Shown here piece after piece: positions 57,321 to 64,000 of a stretch of DNA of 64,000 bases. Numbering within the stretch: position 1 is the stretch's first letter; the number at the start of each line of letters is the position of its first letter. The notes beneath the pieces were generated by a model that made no database searches, was not told the origin of the DNA, and saw only the letters and a list, made by a program, of their open reading frames with translations. The translations under genes were made by a program, and so were the position numbers. The DNA comes from Mycolicibacterium wolinskyi (lineage in GTDB: Bacteria > Actinomycetota > Actinomycetes > Mycobacteriales > Mycobacteriaceae), in the NCBI RefSeq assembly GCF_002101965.1, contig NZ_LQQA01000032.1, positions 124,001 through 188,000 on the forward strand. Direction: 5' to 3'.

Positions 57321-57355
57321 CACCGCCCGTATCCCGACCAGGGATACGGGCGGTG
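57321..57355 (+). terminator. strong hairpin terminator
   Basis: A perfect 15 bp stem (CACCGCCCGTATCCC at 57321-57335 with its complement at 57341-57355) closed by a 5 nt loop, followed by CAATTAC without a T-tract. This is the U-tract-poor type common in mycobacteria. It separates the secreted-protein gene from the gene at 57438. Confidence 0.82.
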
Positions 57356-57437
57356 CAATTACGCTCGGCGGCTTGACCCGGTCGCCGCACCGCCGTATGG
57401 ATTGTGGTGCAACTCAGTCAGCGGACTTAGGAGAGCC

Positions 57438-57893
57438 ATGCCGGGGATAGCCGAACTCGCACTTGGCGCTGCGCCGATCGCCGGGGGTGCGATGCTCGGG
57501 GTGATCGCGGGCAATCTCAAGCCGCCGGATGTGCGGGGCATGATCGCCAAGGACATGGATCTGCTGGAACGGCTTCCGGCCGAAGACGTCGAATTGCGTG
57601 CCCGGCTCAAAGCCAACATCGACGAGCGGATCAGCGATCTGATCGCGGCCGGTGAGCGCAGCCGCGAACTCCGCGAGGCGGCGATGTCCTACCGGGGGAA
57701 CTGGCGCGACATCGTCGTTTTCGTCTGCGCGGTGCTGTTCACGATCGTCTGGTGGAACGTCAGCCACAGCAGGGCCAATTGGCTCGTCATGTTCATCGCC
57801 ATGATCATCGTGTCGGTGGCGGCGGGCATCTATGCCGGCAGAGGCGTGCTACGGGCAGTGCGGACGTTCCTGCGCCGCAACGACGCTCAGTAG
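57438..57893 (+). CDS. small two-TM membrane protein of unknown function
   Basis: A 151-residue protein. The N-terminal segment (IAELALGAAPIAGGAMLGVIAGNL) is hydrophobic, a charged helical middle follows (MIAKDMDLLERLPAEDVELRARLKANIDERISDLIAAGERSRELREAA), and two transmembrane helices are near the C-terminus (DIVVFVCAVLFTIVWWNV and WLVMFIAMIIVSVAAGIYAG). No family recognised. ATG 57438 follows TAGGAGAG. Its end overlaps the convergent citrate-lyase-like gene by 7 nt. Confidence 0.75.
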   Translation: MPGIAELALGAAPIAGGAMLGVIAGNLKPPDVRGMIAKDMDLLERLPAEDVELRARLKANIDERISDLIAAGERSRELREAAMSYRGNWRDIVVFVCAVLFTIVWWNVSHSRANWLVMFIAMIIVSVAAGIYAGRGVLRAVRTFLRRNDAQ

Positions 57894-58807
57894 TGATACG
57901 TGTCGGACGGGGCCGGCACGTGGTCCGGGTCGTCGGTGTACTCGGGCTCGTGAATGCCGTATGCCTTGGCCAGATCCAGGATCTTGTTCGCGCGGGCGAT
58001 GCGCGGCAGGTCTGAACCGTTGCGGATTTCGCCGCCGTCGCGCTGAAACTCGGCGAAAAACTCCTTGGCCCAGCTGATTTCGTCTTGCGAGGGCGACAGG
58101 CCTTCGTTGACGGTCGGGCATTGGTCCGGGGTCAGGCAGATCTTTCCGGTCATGCCGAACTCAGCCGACACCGCGGTGGCTTCAGACAGTTTGAGCGCAC
58201 TGGAACCCACCGTGGGTCCGTCGATCGCACTGGGTAGATGTGCGGCCTTGGCGGCGATCGTAAAACGCGAGCGGGCGTACGCCAGGGTCGCGGGGTTGTC
58301 GCCGAATCCGGTGTCGCGGCGGAAGTCTCCGATGCCGAACGCGAGCCGGAAGGTGCCTTTCGCCGCAGCTATCTCGGTGATCCGCTCGAGTCCGCGCGCG
58401 GTCTCCACGAGCGCGACGATCGGGATGTTCGGCAGCCGTTTGGCGGTCTCGGTGACGTGGTCGACGGATTCGACCATGGCCAGCATGATCCCGCCGACGG
58501 ACGTGCCGGTGAGCATCTCCAGATCGTCGGCCCACCACGGGGTGCCGAAACCGTTGACCCGGACCCAGTCGCTGTTGCCGTCGGCCAGCCAGCGGGTCAC
58601 GTTGTCGCGGGCCGCCACCTTGTCCTTGGGCGCGACGGCGTCCTCGATGTCGAGCACGACGATGTCGGCGCGCGACCGGGCGGCCGGTGCGAACCGCTCG
58701 TACTGCGCACCGTTGACCAGCAGCCAACTGCGGGCGAGTACCGGGTCGATACGGAACCCCGGATCCGCTCCGGCGTCTGGGTCATTGGTGACGGGCTGGT
58801 CGTACAC
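57887..58807 (-). CDS. HpcH/HpaI aldolase / citrate lyase beta-like (CitE) protein
   Basis: A 306-residue TIM-barrel protein of the CitE-like family. Signatures are SWLLVNGAQYERFAPAARSRADIVVLDIEDAVAPKDKVAAR at the N-terminus, WVRVNGFGTPWWADDLEML, IVALVETARGLERITEIAAA and RLAFGIGDFRRDTG (metal-binding Glu/Asp positions), then KICLTPDQCPTVNEGLSPSQDEISWAKEF. Family members cleave or form beta-hydroxyacyl-CoA (malyl-, citramalyl-CoA); this one has no CitD/CitF partners nearby. The start is GTG 58807; the dienelactone hydrolase gene upstream ends 45 nt before it. Confidence 0.85.
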   Translation of the reverse strand: MYDQPVTNDPDAGADPGFRIDPVLARSWLLVNGAQYERFAPAARSRADIVVLDIEDAVAPKDKVAARDNVTRWLADGNSDWVRVNGFGTPWWADDLEMLTGTSVGGIMLAMVESVDHVTETAKRLPNIPIVALVETARGLERITEIAAAKGTFRLAFGIGDFRRDTGFGDNPATLAYARSRFTIAAKAAHLPSAIDGPTVGSSALKLSEATAVSAEFGMTGKICLTPDQCPTVNEGLSPSQDEISWAKEFFAEFQRDGGEIRNGSDLPRIARANKILDLAKAYGIHEPEYTDDPDHVPAPSDTYHY

Positions 58808-58852
58808 GGGGTCAATCGTCGCCTACGGCCCGGCCGCCGGGCAAAGCAGGGT

Positions 58853-59590
58853 TCAGCCCAGGCGGGCGCCGAAGAAGCTCTCCATCGCTTCCCAATGCTG
58901 CTTGGCGGCTGCCGCGTCATACGGCGCGTTGTCGGGCACTGCGAAACCATGTGCGGCGTCGTACATTTCGATGGTGTGCTCGACGCCCGCGGCGGACAGT
59001 GCCGATTCCAGCGTCTTGGCGTGCTCCGGGGTGAACGACGCGTCGTCCTTGGCGCCGCCGACATAGACGGCGGCCTGGATCTTGTCGGCCAGCAGATGCG
59101 GGCTGCCCGGATCGTCCGAAGCCAGTCCACCGCCGTGGAACGACATGGCGGCCGCGACGCGCTCGGGCACGCGACCGGCGACGACCAGTGACGTGCGACC
59201 GCCCATGCAGTAACCCGTGGTGCCGAACTTGCCGTCGACGACCTCGGGACGTTGCTCCAGATAGTCGAAGAACGCCGCGGCGTCGGCGGCCATGATGTCG
59301 GGGGTGACCTTCGAGATCATCGAGAACAGCCGGGCCCGCTCGTCCTCGTCTTTGAACACCGTCGCCATCTCGAACGGCGCCCAGCCCGCGTCGCGGTAGT
59401 ACACGTCGGGTACCAGCACCGCATAGCCTTCGTCCGCGAGCTGGGTCGCCATCTCGTCGAACGTGGCCCGGGCACCGCCGGCGTCGGGGTACATGACCAC
59501 ACCGGGCCACGGCCCACTGCCGTCGGGCGTCGCGAACGTGACGGTGCAGGTGCCGTCGGGCGTGCTGATGGAGTCCTTGATGGTCGGCAT
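58853..59590 (-). CDS. dienelactone hydrolase family protein (Rv2765-like)
   Basis: A 245-residue alpha/beta hydrolase with a cysteine nucleophile in GTTGYCMGGRTS, as in carboxymethylenebutenolidase. Other family blocks are PWPGVVMYPDAGGARATFDEMA, YAVLVPDVYYR and MYDAAHGFAVPDN, which supplies the catalytic histidine. The substrate is unknown; there is no aromatic-degradation cluster nearby. ATG 59590 fits the family N-terminus (MPTIKDSISTPDG); open sequence upstream to 59866 overlaps thyA in antisense and is not used. Confidence 0.88.
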   Translation of the reverse strand: MPTIKDSISTPDGTCTVTFATPDGSGPWPGVVMYPDAGGARATFDEMATQLADEGYAVLVPDVYYRDAGWAPFEMATVFKDEDERARLFSMISKVTPDIMAADAAAFFDYLEQRPEVVDGKFGTTGYCMGGRTSLVVAGRVPERVAAAMSFHGGGLASDDPGSPHLLADKIQAAVYVGGAKDDASFTPEHAKTLESALSAAGVEHTIEMYDAAHGFAVPDNAPYDAAAAKQHWEAMESFFGARLG

Positions 59591-59620
59591 GGCTTCCGTT
59601 CTACTCCTAGGCGCTGCACG

Positions 59621-59633
59621 TAAGCTGAGCGAG
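59621..59633 (+). promoter_or_regulatory. leaderless promoter of thyA-dfrA
   Basis: TAAGCT at 59621-59626, 6 nt, then GTG 59633. The 42 nt between thyA and the divergent hydrolase gene hold both promoters. Confidence 0.58.
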
Positions 59634-60433
59634 TGCCGATCCCGACGCCCTACGAGGACCTGCTGCGCCTGGTGATGGAGCGCGGGACGCCCAAATCCGA
59701 TCGCACCGGCACCGGCACCCGCAGCCTGTTCGGCCACCAGATGCGATACGACCTCGCCGCCGGCTTCCCCTTGATCACCACCAAGAAGGTGCACACCAAG
59801 TCGGTCGTCTACGAGCTGCTGTGGTTCCTGCGCGGCGACTCGAACGTTCGATGGCTCCAGGAGCACGGAGTCACGATCTGGGACGAATGGGCAAGTGAGA
59901 CCGGCGATCTGGGCCCGGTCTACGGCGTGCAGTGGCGGTCGTGGCCGACTCCGTCAGGCGACCATATCGACCAGATCAGCAATGCGCTGGAGCTGCTAAG
60001 ACGCGATCCGGATTCACGCCGCAACATCGTCTCGGCGTGGAATGTCGGTGAGATCCCGCAAATGGCGCTGCCGCCGTGCCACGCGTTCTTCCAGTTCTAT
60101 GTGGCCGACGGCAAGCTGTCCTGCCAGCTCTACCAGCGCAGCGCCGACCTGTTTCTCGGGGTGCCGTTCAACATCGCCAGCTATGCGTTACTGACGCACA
60201 TGATGGCCGCGCAGGCCGGCCTTGGCGTCGGCGAGTTCGTCTGGACCGGTGGTGACTGCCATATCTACGACAATCACGTCGAGCAGGTGAACCTGCAACT
60301 CAGCCGGGATCCCAGGCCGTACCCGGAACTCGTTCTGGCGCCGCGTGATTCGATCTTCGAGTACGCGTACGAGGATGTGGCGATCGTCAATTACGATCCG
60401 CATCCCGCGATCAAGGCCCCAGTCGCCGTATGA
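59633..60433 (+). CDS. thyA: thymidylate synthase
   Basis: A 266-residue enzyme that methylates dUMP with methylene-tetrahydrofolate, giving dihydrofolate. The catalytic nucleophile is Cys149 in ALPPCHAFFQFYV. SDRTGTGTRSLFGHQMRYDL, FLRGDSNVRWLQEHGVTIWDEW and QRSADLFLGVPFNIASYALLTHMMA are invariant family blocks. The start is a leaderless GTG. Its stop overlaps the dfrA ATG (60430-60433), so the producer and recycler of dihydrofolate are coupled. Confidence 0.98.
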   Translation: MPIPTPYEDLLRLVMERGTPKSDRTGTGTRSLFGHQMRYDLAAGFPLITTKKVHTKSVVYELLWFLRGDSNVRWLQEHGVTIWDEWASETGDLGPVYGVQWRSWPTPSGDHIDQISNALELLRRDPDSRRNIVSAWNVGEIPQMALPPCHAFFQFYVADGKLSCQLYQRSADLFLGVPFNIASYALLTHMMAAQAGLGVGEFVWTGGDCHIYDNHVEQVNLQLSRDPRPYPELVLAPRDSIFEYAYEDVAIVNYDPHPAIKAPVAV

Positions 60434-60906
60434 CCGTCGGTCTCATCTGGGCGCAGTCGGGCACCGGCATCATCGGCCGTGACAACGGCATCCCGTGGCG
60501 GCTTCCCGAAGACCAGGCCCGGTTCAAGGAACTCACGCTCGGCCACACCGTGGTGATGGGCAGGCTCACGTGGGAATCGCTGCCGGCCAAGGTTCGCCCA
60601 CTGCCGGGGCGGCGCAATGTCGTCGTCACCCGCGATGCCGCGTACCGCGCCGACGGGGCGGACGTGGTCACCGGCCTGCCCGACGACCTGGACGGTTGGG
60701 TGATCGGCGGCGCGCAGATCTACGCCATGGCACTGCCGATCGCCGACCGATGCGAGGTCACCGAGATCGACATCGATCTGCCGCGCGACGATCATGACAC
60801 GCTCGCCCCCGTCCTCGACGAAACCTGGGTGGGCGCCACGGGCGAATGGCAGACCAGCAGCTCCGGCCTGCGATACCGGTTCTGCACTTATCGGCGCGAG
60901 CTGTAG
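60430..60906 (+). CDS. dfrA: dihydrofolate reductase
   Basis: A 158-residue enzyme that regenerates tetrahydrofolate with NADPH; target of trimethoprim. The substrate site is GLIWAQSGTGIIGRDNGIPWRLPEDQARFKELTLGHTVVMGRLTWESLP, with the acidic residue in the LPEDQARF helix, and the cofactor site includes GRRNVVVTRD and GWVIGGAQIYAMAL. The length matches the mycobacterial enzyme. It is translationally coupled to thyA. Confidence 0.97.
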   Translation: MTVGLIWAQSGTGIIGRDNGIPWRLPEDQARFKELTLGHTVVMGRLTWESLPAKVRPLPGRRNVVVTRDAAYRADGADVVTGLPDDLDGWVIGGAQIYAMALPIADRCEVTEIDIDLPRDDHDTLAPVLDETWVGATGEWQTSSSGLRYRFCTYRREL

Positions 60907-60996
60907 TCAGTGAGGTCTTTGGATAGTTCTCACGCCGCACGGAATAAGACGACCGGTCACTTTGTCTGAATGTGCACCACGACGAAAGGGTGCGAC

Positions 60997-61719
60997 ATGA
61001 AACTTCTGGACGAGGTGCTCGGCGCCTACGGCGGTGCCGATCGGTGGCGTGAGGCTACGTCGATCACGATCCACCAGCAGGTCGGCGGTGTGCTGTGGCC
61101 GTTGAAGGGTGTGGACGGCATCATCAACGACTCCACGGTGCGCATCGATCTCCATGAGCAACGCGCCTGGCATCGACCGCTGCCTCGTCCGGGATTCCGG
61201 TCGTCGTTTCGCCCGGCGGCCGTAGCCATCGAAACCGATGTGGACAACCCCGAGGTCGTCGAAACCTTGGCTGCCCCACGTGACTCGTTCGCCGGTCACA
61301 CCCTCGAGACGCCATGGTCACATCTGCAGCTGGCCTACTTCGCCGGTTATGCGATGTGGACCTACTTGTCGGAACCCTTCTCGCTGACCCTGCCGGGCGT
61401 CGAGACCGACGAACTGGGCACCTGGGCCGAGGACGGGCAGAAGTGGCGTCGGCTGGGCGTCCGTTACCCCGACAGCATCGCCACCCACAGCCGAGATCAG
61501 GTGCTGTATGTGGATTCCGACGGACTCCTGCGCCGCCGTGACTATCAAGTCGACATCGCCGGCGGTTCGCCGGCAGCACACTACGCCGATGACCATCGCG
61601 AGTTCAGTGGGCTCGTGTTACCTGTGAAGCGGGTGGTCTACGGGCGCGACGCGAACGGGCGTCGGATCCCGGAACCGATCACTGTCACCATCGACATCGA
61701 CGATGTGACCATCGAGTGA
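60997..61719 (+). CDS. conserved hypothetical protein
   Basis: A 240-residue cytosolic protein (MKLLDEVLGAYGGADRWREATSITIHQQVGGVLWPLKG) rich in beta-strand and tryptophan, with a pattern like the LolA/LolB-type or outer-membrane lipoprotein-sorting fold, but no signal peptide. No named family can be assigned by eye. ATG 60997 is chosen with GAAAGGG upstream; the open extension to 60970 lacks a site. The TetR gene starts 8 nt after its stop, so it is probably a regulated partner of that repressor. Confidence 0.75.
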   Translation: MKLLDEVLGAYGGADRWREATSITIHQQVGGVLWPLKGVDGIINDSTVRIDLHEQRAWHRPLPRPGFRSSFRPAAVAIETDVDNPEVVETLAAPRDSFAGHTLETPWSHLQLAYFAGYAMWTYLSEPFSLTLPGVETDELGTWAEDGQKWRRLGVRYPDSIATHSRDQVLYVDSDGLLRRRDYQVDIAGGSPAAHYADDHREFSGLVLPVKRVVYGRDANGRRIPEPITVTIDIDDVTIE

Positions 61720-61727
61720 GGAGTACC

Positions 61728-62327
61728 GTGCCCAAGCCGAGTTTGCGCGACGCGCTCCTGGACGCCGCGTTCGACCAATTGCATGCCGGTGGCTACTCCG
61801 CAACCGGTGTTGCGGCGATAGCGGCGGCCGCCCACGCCCCGAAAGGCTCGTTCTACAACCACTTTCGGAGTAAAGAAGCGCTCACGATCGAGGTTCTCGA
61901 ACGGTACGGACGGACCCGTCGGCTGGATCTACTGGCCGACGATGCGGTGACGCCGACGCAGCGTATCCGCAACCACCTCGCGCATCTGAGGCAGGATCTG
62001 GCCGCCCACGATTACCGTCGCGGATGCATGTTCGGAAACTTCGCCGCAGAGAATCCGGCAGTGGCGCCCACCGTCACCGCCACGGTTGCCGCGTCGTTCG
62101 ATGCTTGGCGCGGAGCCTTGGCCGAGGCAATCCGCGCCGGCCAGGTCGCCGGCGAGTTCGATTCCGGGATCGACCCGGTGAATGCGGCGGAGTTGATCGT
62201 CGACGCCTGGGAGGGTGCGGCTCTACGCGCCAAGGGCCTCGGCGACGGTGCACCTGTCGACAATGTGATCGAGTTCGTGTTCGGCCGCGTCCTCGTACCG
62301 CCTTCCGACAACTTGTCGGTGGGTTGA
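61728..62327 (+). CDS. TetR/AcrR family regulator
   Basis: A 199-residue regulator. The HTH is at residues 5-50 (LRDALLDAAFDQLHAGGYSATGVAAIAAAAHAPKGSFYNHFRSKEALTIEVLERYG). The C-terminal domain is of the TetR_C_6/LmrA-YxaF-like type (DYRRGCMFGNFAAENPAVAPTVTATVAASFDAWRGALAEAI). GTG 61728 is favoured by GAGGAG five bases upstream; GTG 61716 overlaps the previous stop. It is in line with the gene before and the glycosylase-like gene after it (14 nt). Confidence 0.88.
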   Translation: MPKPSLRDALLDAAFDQLHAGGYSATGVAAIAAAAHAPKGSFYNHFRSKEALTIEVLERYGRTRRLDLLADDAVTPTQRIRNHLAHLRQDLAAHDYRRGCMFGNFAAENPAVAPTVTATVAASFDAWRGALAEAIRAGQVAGEFDSGIDPVNAAELIVDAWEGAALRAKGLGDGAPVDNVIEFVFGRVLVPPSDNLSVG

Positions 62328-62341
62328 GGAACGATGACGGG

Positions 62342-63541
62342 GTGGCCACTCTCACCACCGCACAGGCCCGTCGCGTCGCCGTCGCCGCGCAGGGGTTCCA
62401 CGAGCCCCGGCCACGCGGCCCGGTCACTCGCGCCCATCTGCGCCGATTGATCTCGCGCATCCAAGTGCTGCAGCTGGATTCCGTTTCGGTTGCCGTACGG
62501 GCGCATTACGCGCCGGTCTTCAGCCGGCTCGGGCCGTATGGCCGTGACGTGCTGGACCGCGCGGCCTGGGCGCACAGCGCCCGGTCGCCGCGGCTTTTGG
62601 TGGAGTACTGGGCACACGAGGCCGCGTTGATGGCAGTCGAGGATTGGCCGCTGTTGCGCTGGCGCATGCGCGAGTACACGCATGGCAGGTGGGGGACCGA
62701 GATCGTCAAGAAGAATCCCAAGCTTGCCGAGGACATCGTCGCGGCCGTCGCCGAGTTGGGGCCGTCCACGGCCGGCCAGATCGAGGCGCACCTGGAGGCT
62801 GAGCCGCGTGGCCGCAAGGGACCGTGGTGGGACCGTAGTGAGACCAAGTGGGTGGCCGAAGCGCTGTTCGCCGCCGGGGTGTTGACGACGGCGACGCGCG
62901 TGGGCTTCGCCCGTCACTACGACCTCGCCGAGAACGTGTTGCCGCCCGAGGTGCTGGCGCGCGAAGTCGGTGAGGACGAGGCCATCCGTGAGCTAACCCT
63001 GCGCGCCGCCTCCGCGCTCGGAGTCGGCACCGAAGCCGACATCCGCGACTATTTCCGGCTCGGCGCCAAACAGGTCAAGCCCGCGATCGCCAAACTCGTC
63101 GCGGACGGCGAACTGGAGCCCGTCGACATCGACGGCACCCCGGCGTACCTGCGGGCCGGCCAGATCGTGCCGCGCCGCGACCGCGGCACGGCGCTGCTGT
63201 GCCCGTTCGATCCATTGATCTTCTTCCGTCCCCGCGTCGAGCGGTTGTTCGGATTCCACTACCGCATCGAGATCTACACGCCGGCCCCGAAACGCCAATT
63301 CGGTTACTACGTATGGCCGTTCCTGCTCGACGGCGAGTTGGTGGGCCGCGTGGACCTCAAACGTACCGACGCCGCATTGCAGGTGCTGGGCGCATACACC
63401 GAAGACGGCCAGGACCGGTCGCGCGTGGCGACGGCCCTGGCCGCTGAGCTGACGTCGATGGCCGGCTGGTTGGGGGTCGACGCGGTCGAGGTGGGCGACC
63501 GCGGTGACCTCGCCGGTCCGTTAGGCTCGGTCCTCGGCTAG
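62342..63541 (+). CDS. winged-helix DNA glycosylase-like protein (HTH_42, AlkX/YcaQ type)
   Basis: A 399-residue protein of the HTH_42 superfamily, which includes the interstrand-crosslink glycosylases YcaQ/AlkX and AlkZ. The catalytic-type motif Q-L-D lies in RIQVLQLDSVSVAVRAHYAPVFSRLGPY, and YWAHEAALMAVEDWPLLRWRM, RTALLCPFDPLIFFRPRVERLFGF-like (GTALLCPFDPLIF) and YYVWPFLLDGELVGRVDLK are family blocks. The QxD form resembles AlkX rather than the AlkZ QxQ form. GTG 62342 lies 14 nt after the TetR gene. The 3' end overlaps the convergent permease gene by 21 nt. Confidence 0.82.
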   Translation: MATLTTAQARRVAVAAQGFHEPRPRGPVTRAHLRRLISRIQVLQLDSVSVAVRAHYAPVFSRLGPYGRDVLDRAAWAHSARSPRLLVEYWAHEAALMAVEDWPLLRWRMREYTHGRWGTEIVKKNPKLAEDIVAAVAELGPSTAGQIEAHLEAEPRGRKGPWWDRSETKWVAEALFAAGVLTTATRVGFARHYDLAENVLPPEVLAREVGEDEAIRELTLRAASALGVGTEADIRDYFRLGAKQVKPAIAKLVADGELEPVDIDGTPAYLRAGQIVPRRDRGTALLCPFDPLIFFRPRVERLFGFHYRIEIYTPAPKRQFGYYVWPFLLDGELVGRVDLKRTDAALQVLGAYTEDGQDRSRVATALAAELTSMAGWLGVDAVEVGDRGDLAGPLGSVLG

Positions 63542-64000
63542 CTCGGGCACCCGGCGGCCGCGAACCATGTTGGCGCCGAACACGATCGCGCCGATGATCA
63601 ACCACACGATGCCGCCGATCTTGGCCAGTGCGTCGGCGTTGATCAGCACGTAGGCGATGATCACGAAGCCGACCGCCGGTACCACGAGATGCAGCAGGTA
63701 ATTCTTCGACTTCTTGCGCACGATGTAGAACCAGATGACCGACGCGTGCAGCATGCAGAACCCGAACAGCGCGCCGAAGTTCACCAGTGAGGAGATCAGG
63801 CCGATCTGGCCGACGAAGAACAGCACCAGCACGAGGCTCAGCGCGCTGACGACGAGGATCGCGGCGAACGGCACCTTGCGCGCGCTGATCGTGGACAGGA
63901 TCGCGGGCAGCTGGCGGTCGCGGCTCATCGAGAACAACAACCGGCTGGTCGCGGCCTGGGCGGCCATCGCGTTCGCGAAGCCGACCGCCAAGACGTTGAC
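63521..64000 (-). CDS. APC-family amino acid permease, C-terminal 159 residues (cut by window edge)
   Basis: The frame enters from the window end and stops at 63521. It holds about five transmembrane segments, with ANAMAAQAATSRLLFSMSRDRQLPAILSTISARKVP, the conserved cytosolic loop of APC superfamily amino acid transporters, and terminates in a short basic/acidic tail (NMVRGRRVPELAEDRA). The substrate cannot be told from this fragment; the N-terminal half lies beyond 64000. Confidence 0.85.
   Translation of the reverse strand, partial: VNVLAVGFANAMAAQAATSRLLFSMSRDRQLPAILSTISARKVPFAAILVVSALSLVLVLFFVGQIGLISSLVNFGALFGFCMLHASVIWFYIVRKKSKNYLLHLVVPAVGFVIIAYVLINADALAKIGGIVWLIIGAIVFGANMVRGRRVPELAEDRA

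Noticed and set aside
1..64000. CRISPR arrays, tRNA or rRNA genes, transposases, phage attachment sites
   Set aside because: None seen. The only dispersed repeats are the three palindromes, which are not regularly spaced.

Overview
This window is a 64 kb piece of a high-GC actinobacterial chromosome and is almost certainly a fast-growing mycobacterium. Gene content and order match Mycolicibacterium smegmatis: mycothione reductase, EfpA, PptT/PptH, LppU, PepR, the Tat-exported class A beta-lactamase BlaS, and Ald/AldR. Two collinear blocks can be related to M. tuberculosis H37Rv from memory: mtr to dinF (about Rv2855 to Rv2836c) and, after echA16, the Rv2800 to Rv2763c order. Coding density is very high, many genes start with GTG, and start/stop overlaps (ATGA, GTGA) are common. 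I found no tRNA, rRNA, insertion sequence or CRISPR array.

Layout. 1-3254: the end of mtr, an alpha/beta hydrolase, and an LLM flavin oxidoreductase divergent from a TetR regulator, with two tandem operators between them. 3320-12161: mqo, a GNAT gene, a ChlI/ChlD-like chelatase AAA protein, cobO, cobB, cysG and the efflux pump efpA. 12186-23482: a pterin-dehydratase/VOC protein, proS, two convergent envelope-type genes, then the rimP-nusA-ylxR-infB-rbfA-nrnA-dinF translation and RNA-turnover operon. 23483-33962: an accessory segment with a methyltransferase/MerR pair, an NMT1/SsuA-type ABC transporter, a LacI regulator, a three-gene carbohydrate-type operon (Gfo/Idh/MocA, DUF993, isomerase), an EamA transporter with a probable guanidine-I (ykkC) riboswitch, and a GNAT gene. 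34035-45685: echA16-like hydratase, small DUF genes, a CocE hydrolase, a DUF3558 protein, pptH-pptT-truB, a SfnB/SsuD sulfonate pair, mntR, ribF, rpsO and lppU. 46017-64000: pnp, pepR, blaS, hsp20, a DUF4334 protein, ald/aldR, a META-domain lipoprotein, a remnant of a DUF222/13E12 gene still carrying a perfect SOS box, dapB and its operon, a secreted protein with a strong terminator, a citrate-lyase-like gene, a dienelactone hydrolase, thyA-dfrA, a TetR operon with an AlkX/YcaQ-like glycosylase, and the end of an amino-acid permease.

Regulation readable from sequence is the most interesting layer. At least eleven genes have a mycobacterial -10 hexamer placed so that the start codon is +1 (leaderless transcripts), including two divergent genes that share a 22 bp gap with overlapping -10 boxes. 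A LacI-type operator occurs twice, in mirror orientation, before the ABC transporter and before the lacI/oxidoreductase divergence, tying them into one regulon. A MerR-type promoter with a 19 bp spacer lies between a methyltransferase and its MerR gene. Three copies of a roughly 60 bp palindrome occupy gaps, and two of them sit in the only wide convergent junctions of the window. I know of no published description of this palindrome, although I could not search. The probable riboswitch at 32898-33020 starts at the predicted transcription start of the EamA transporter gene.
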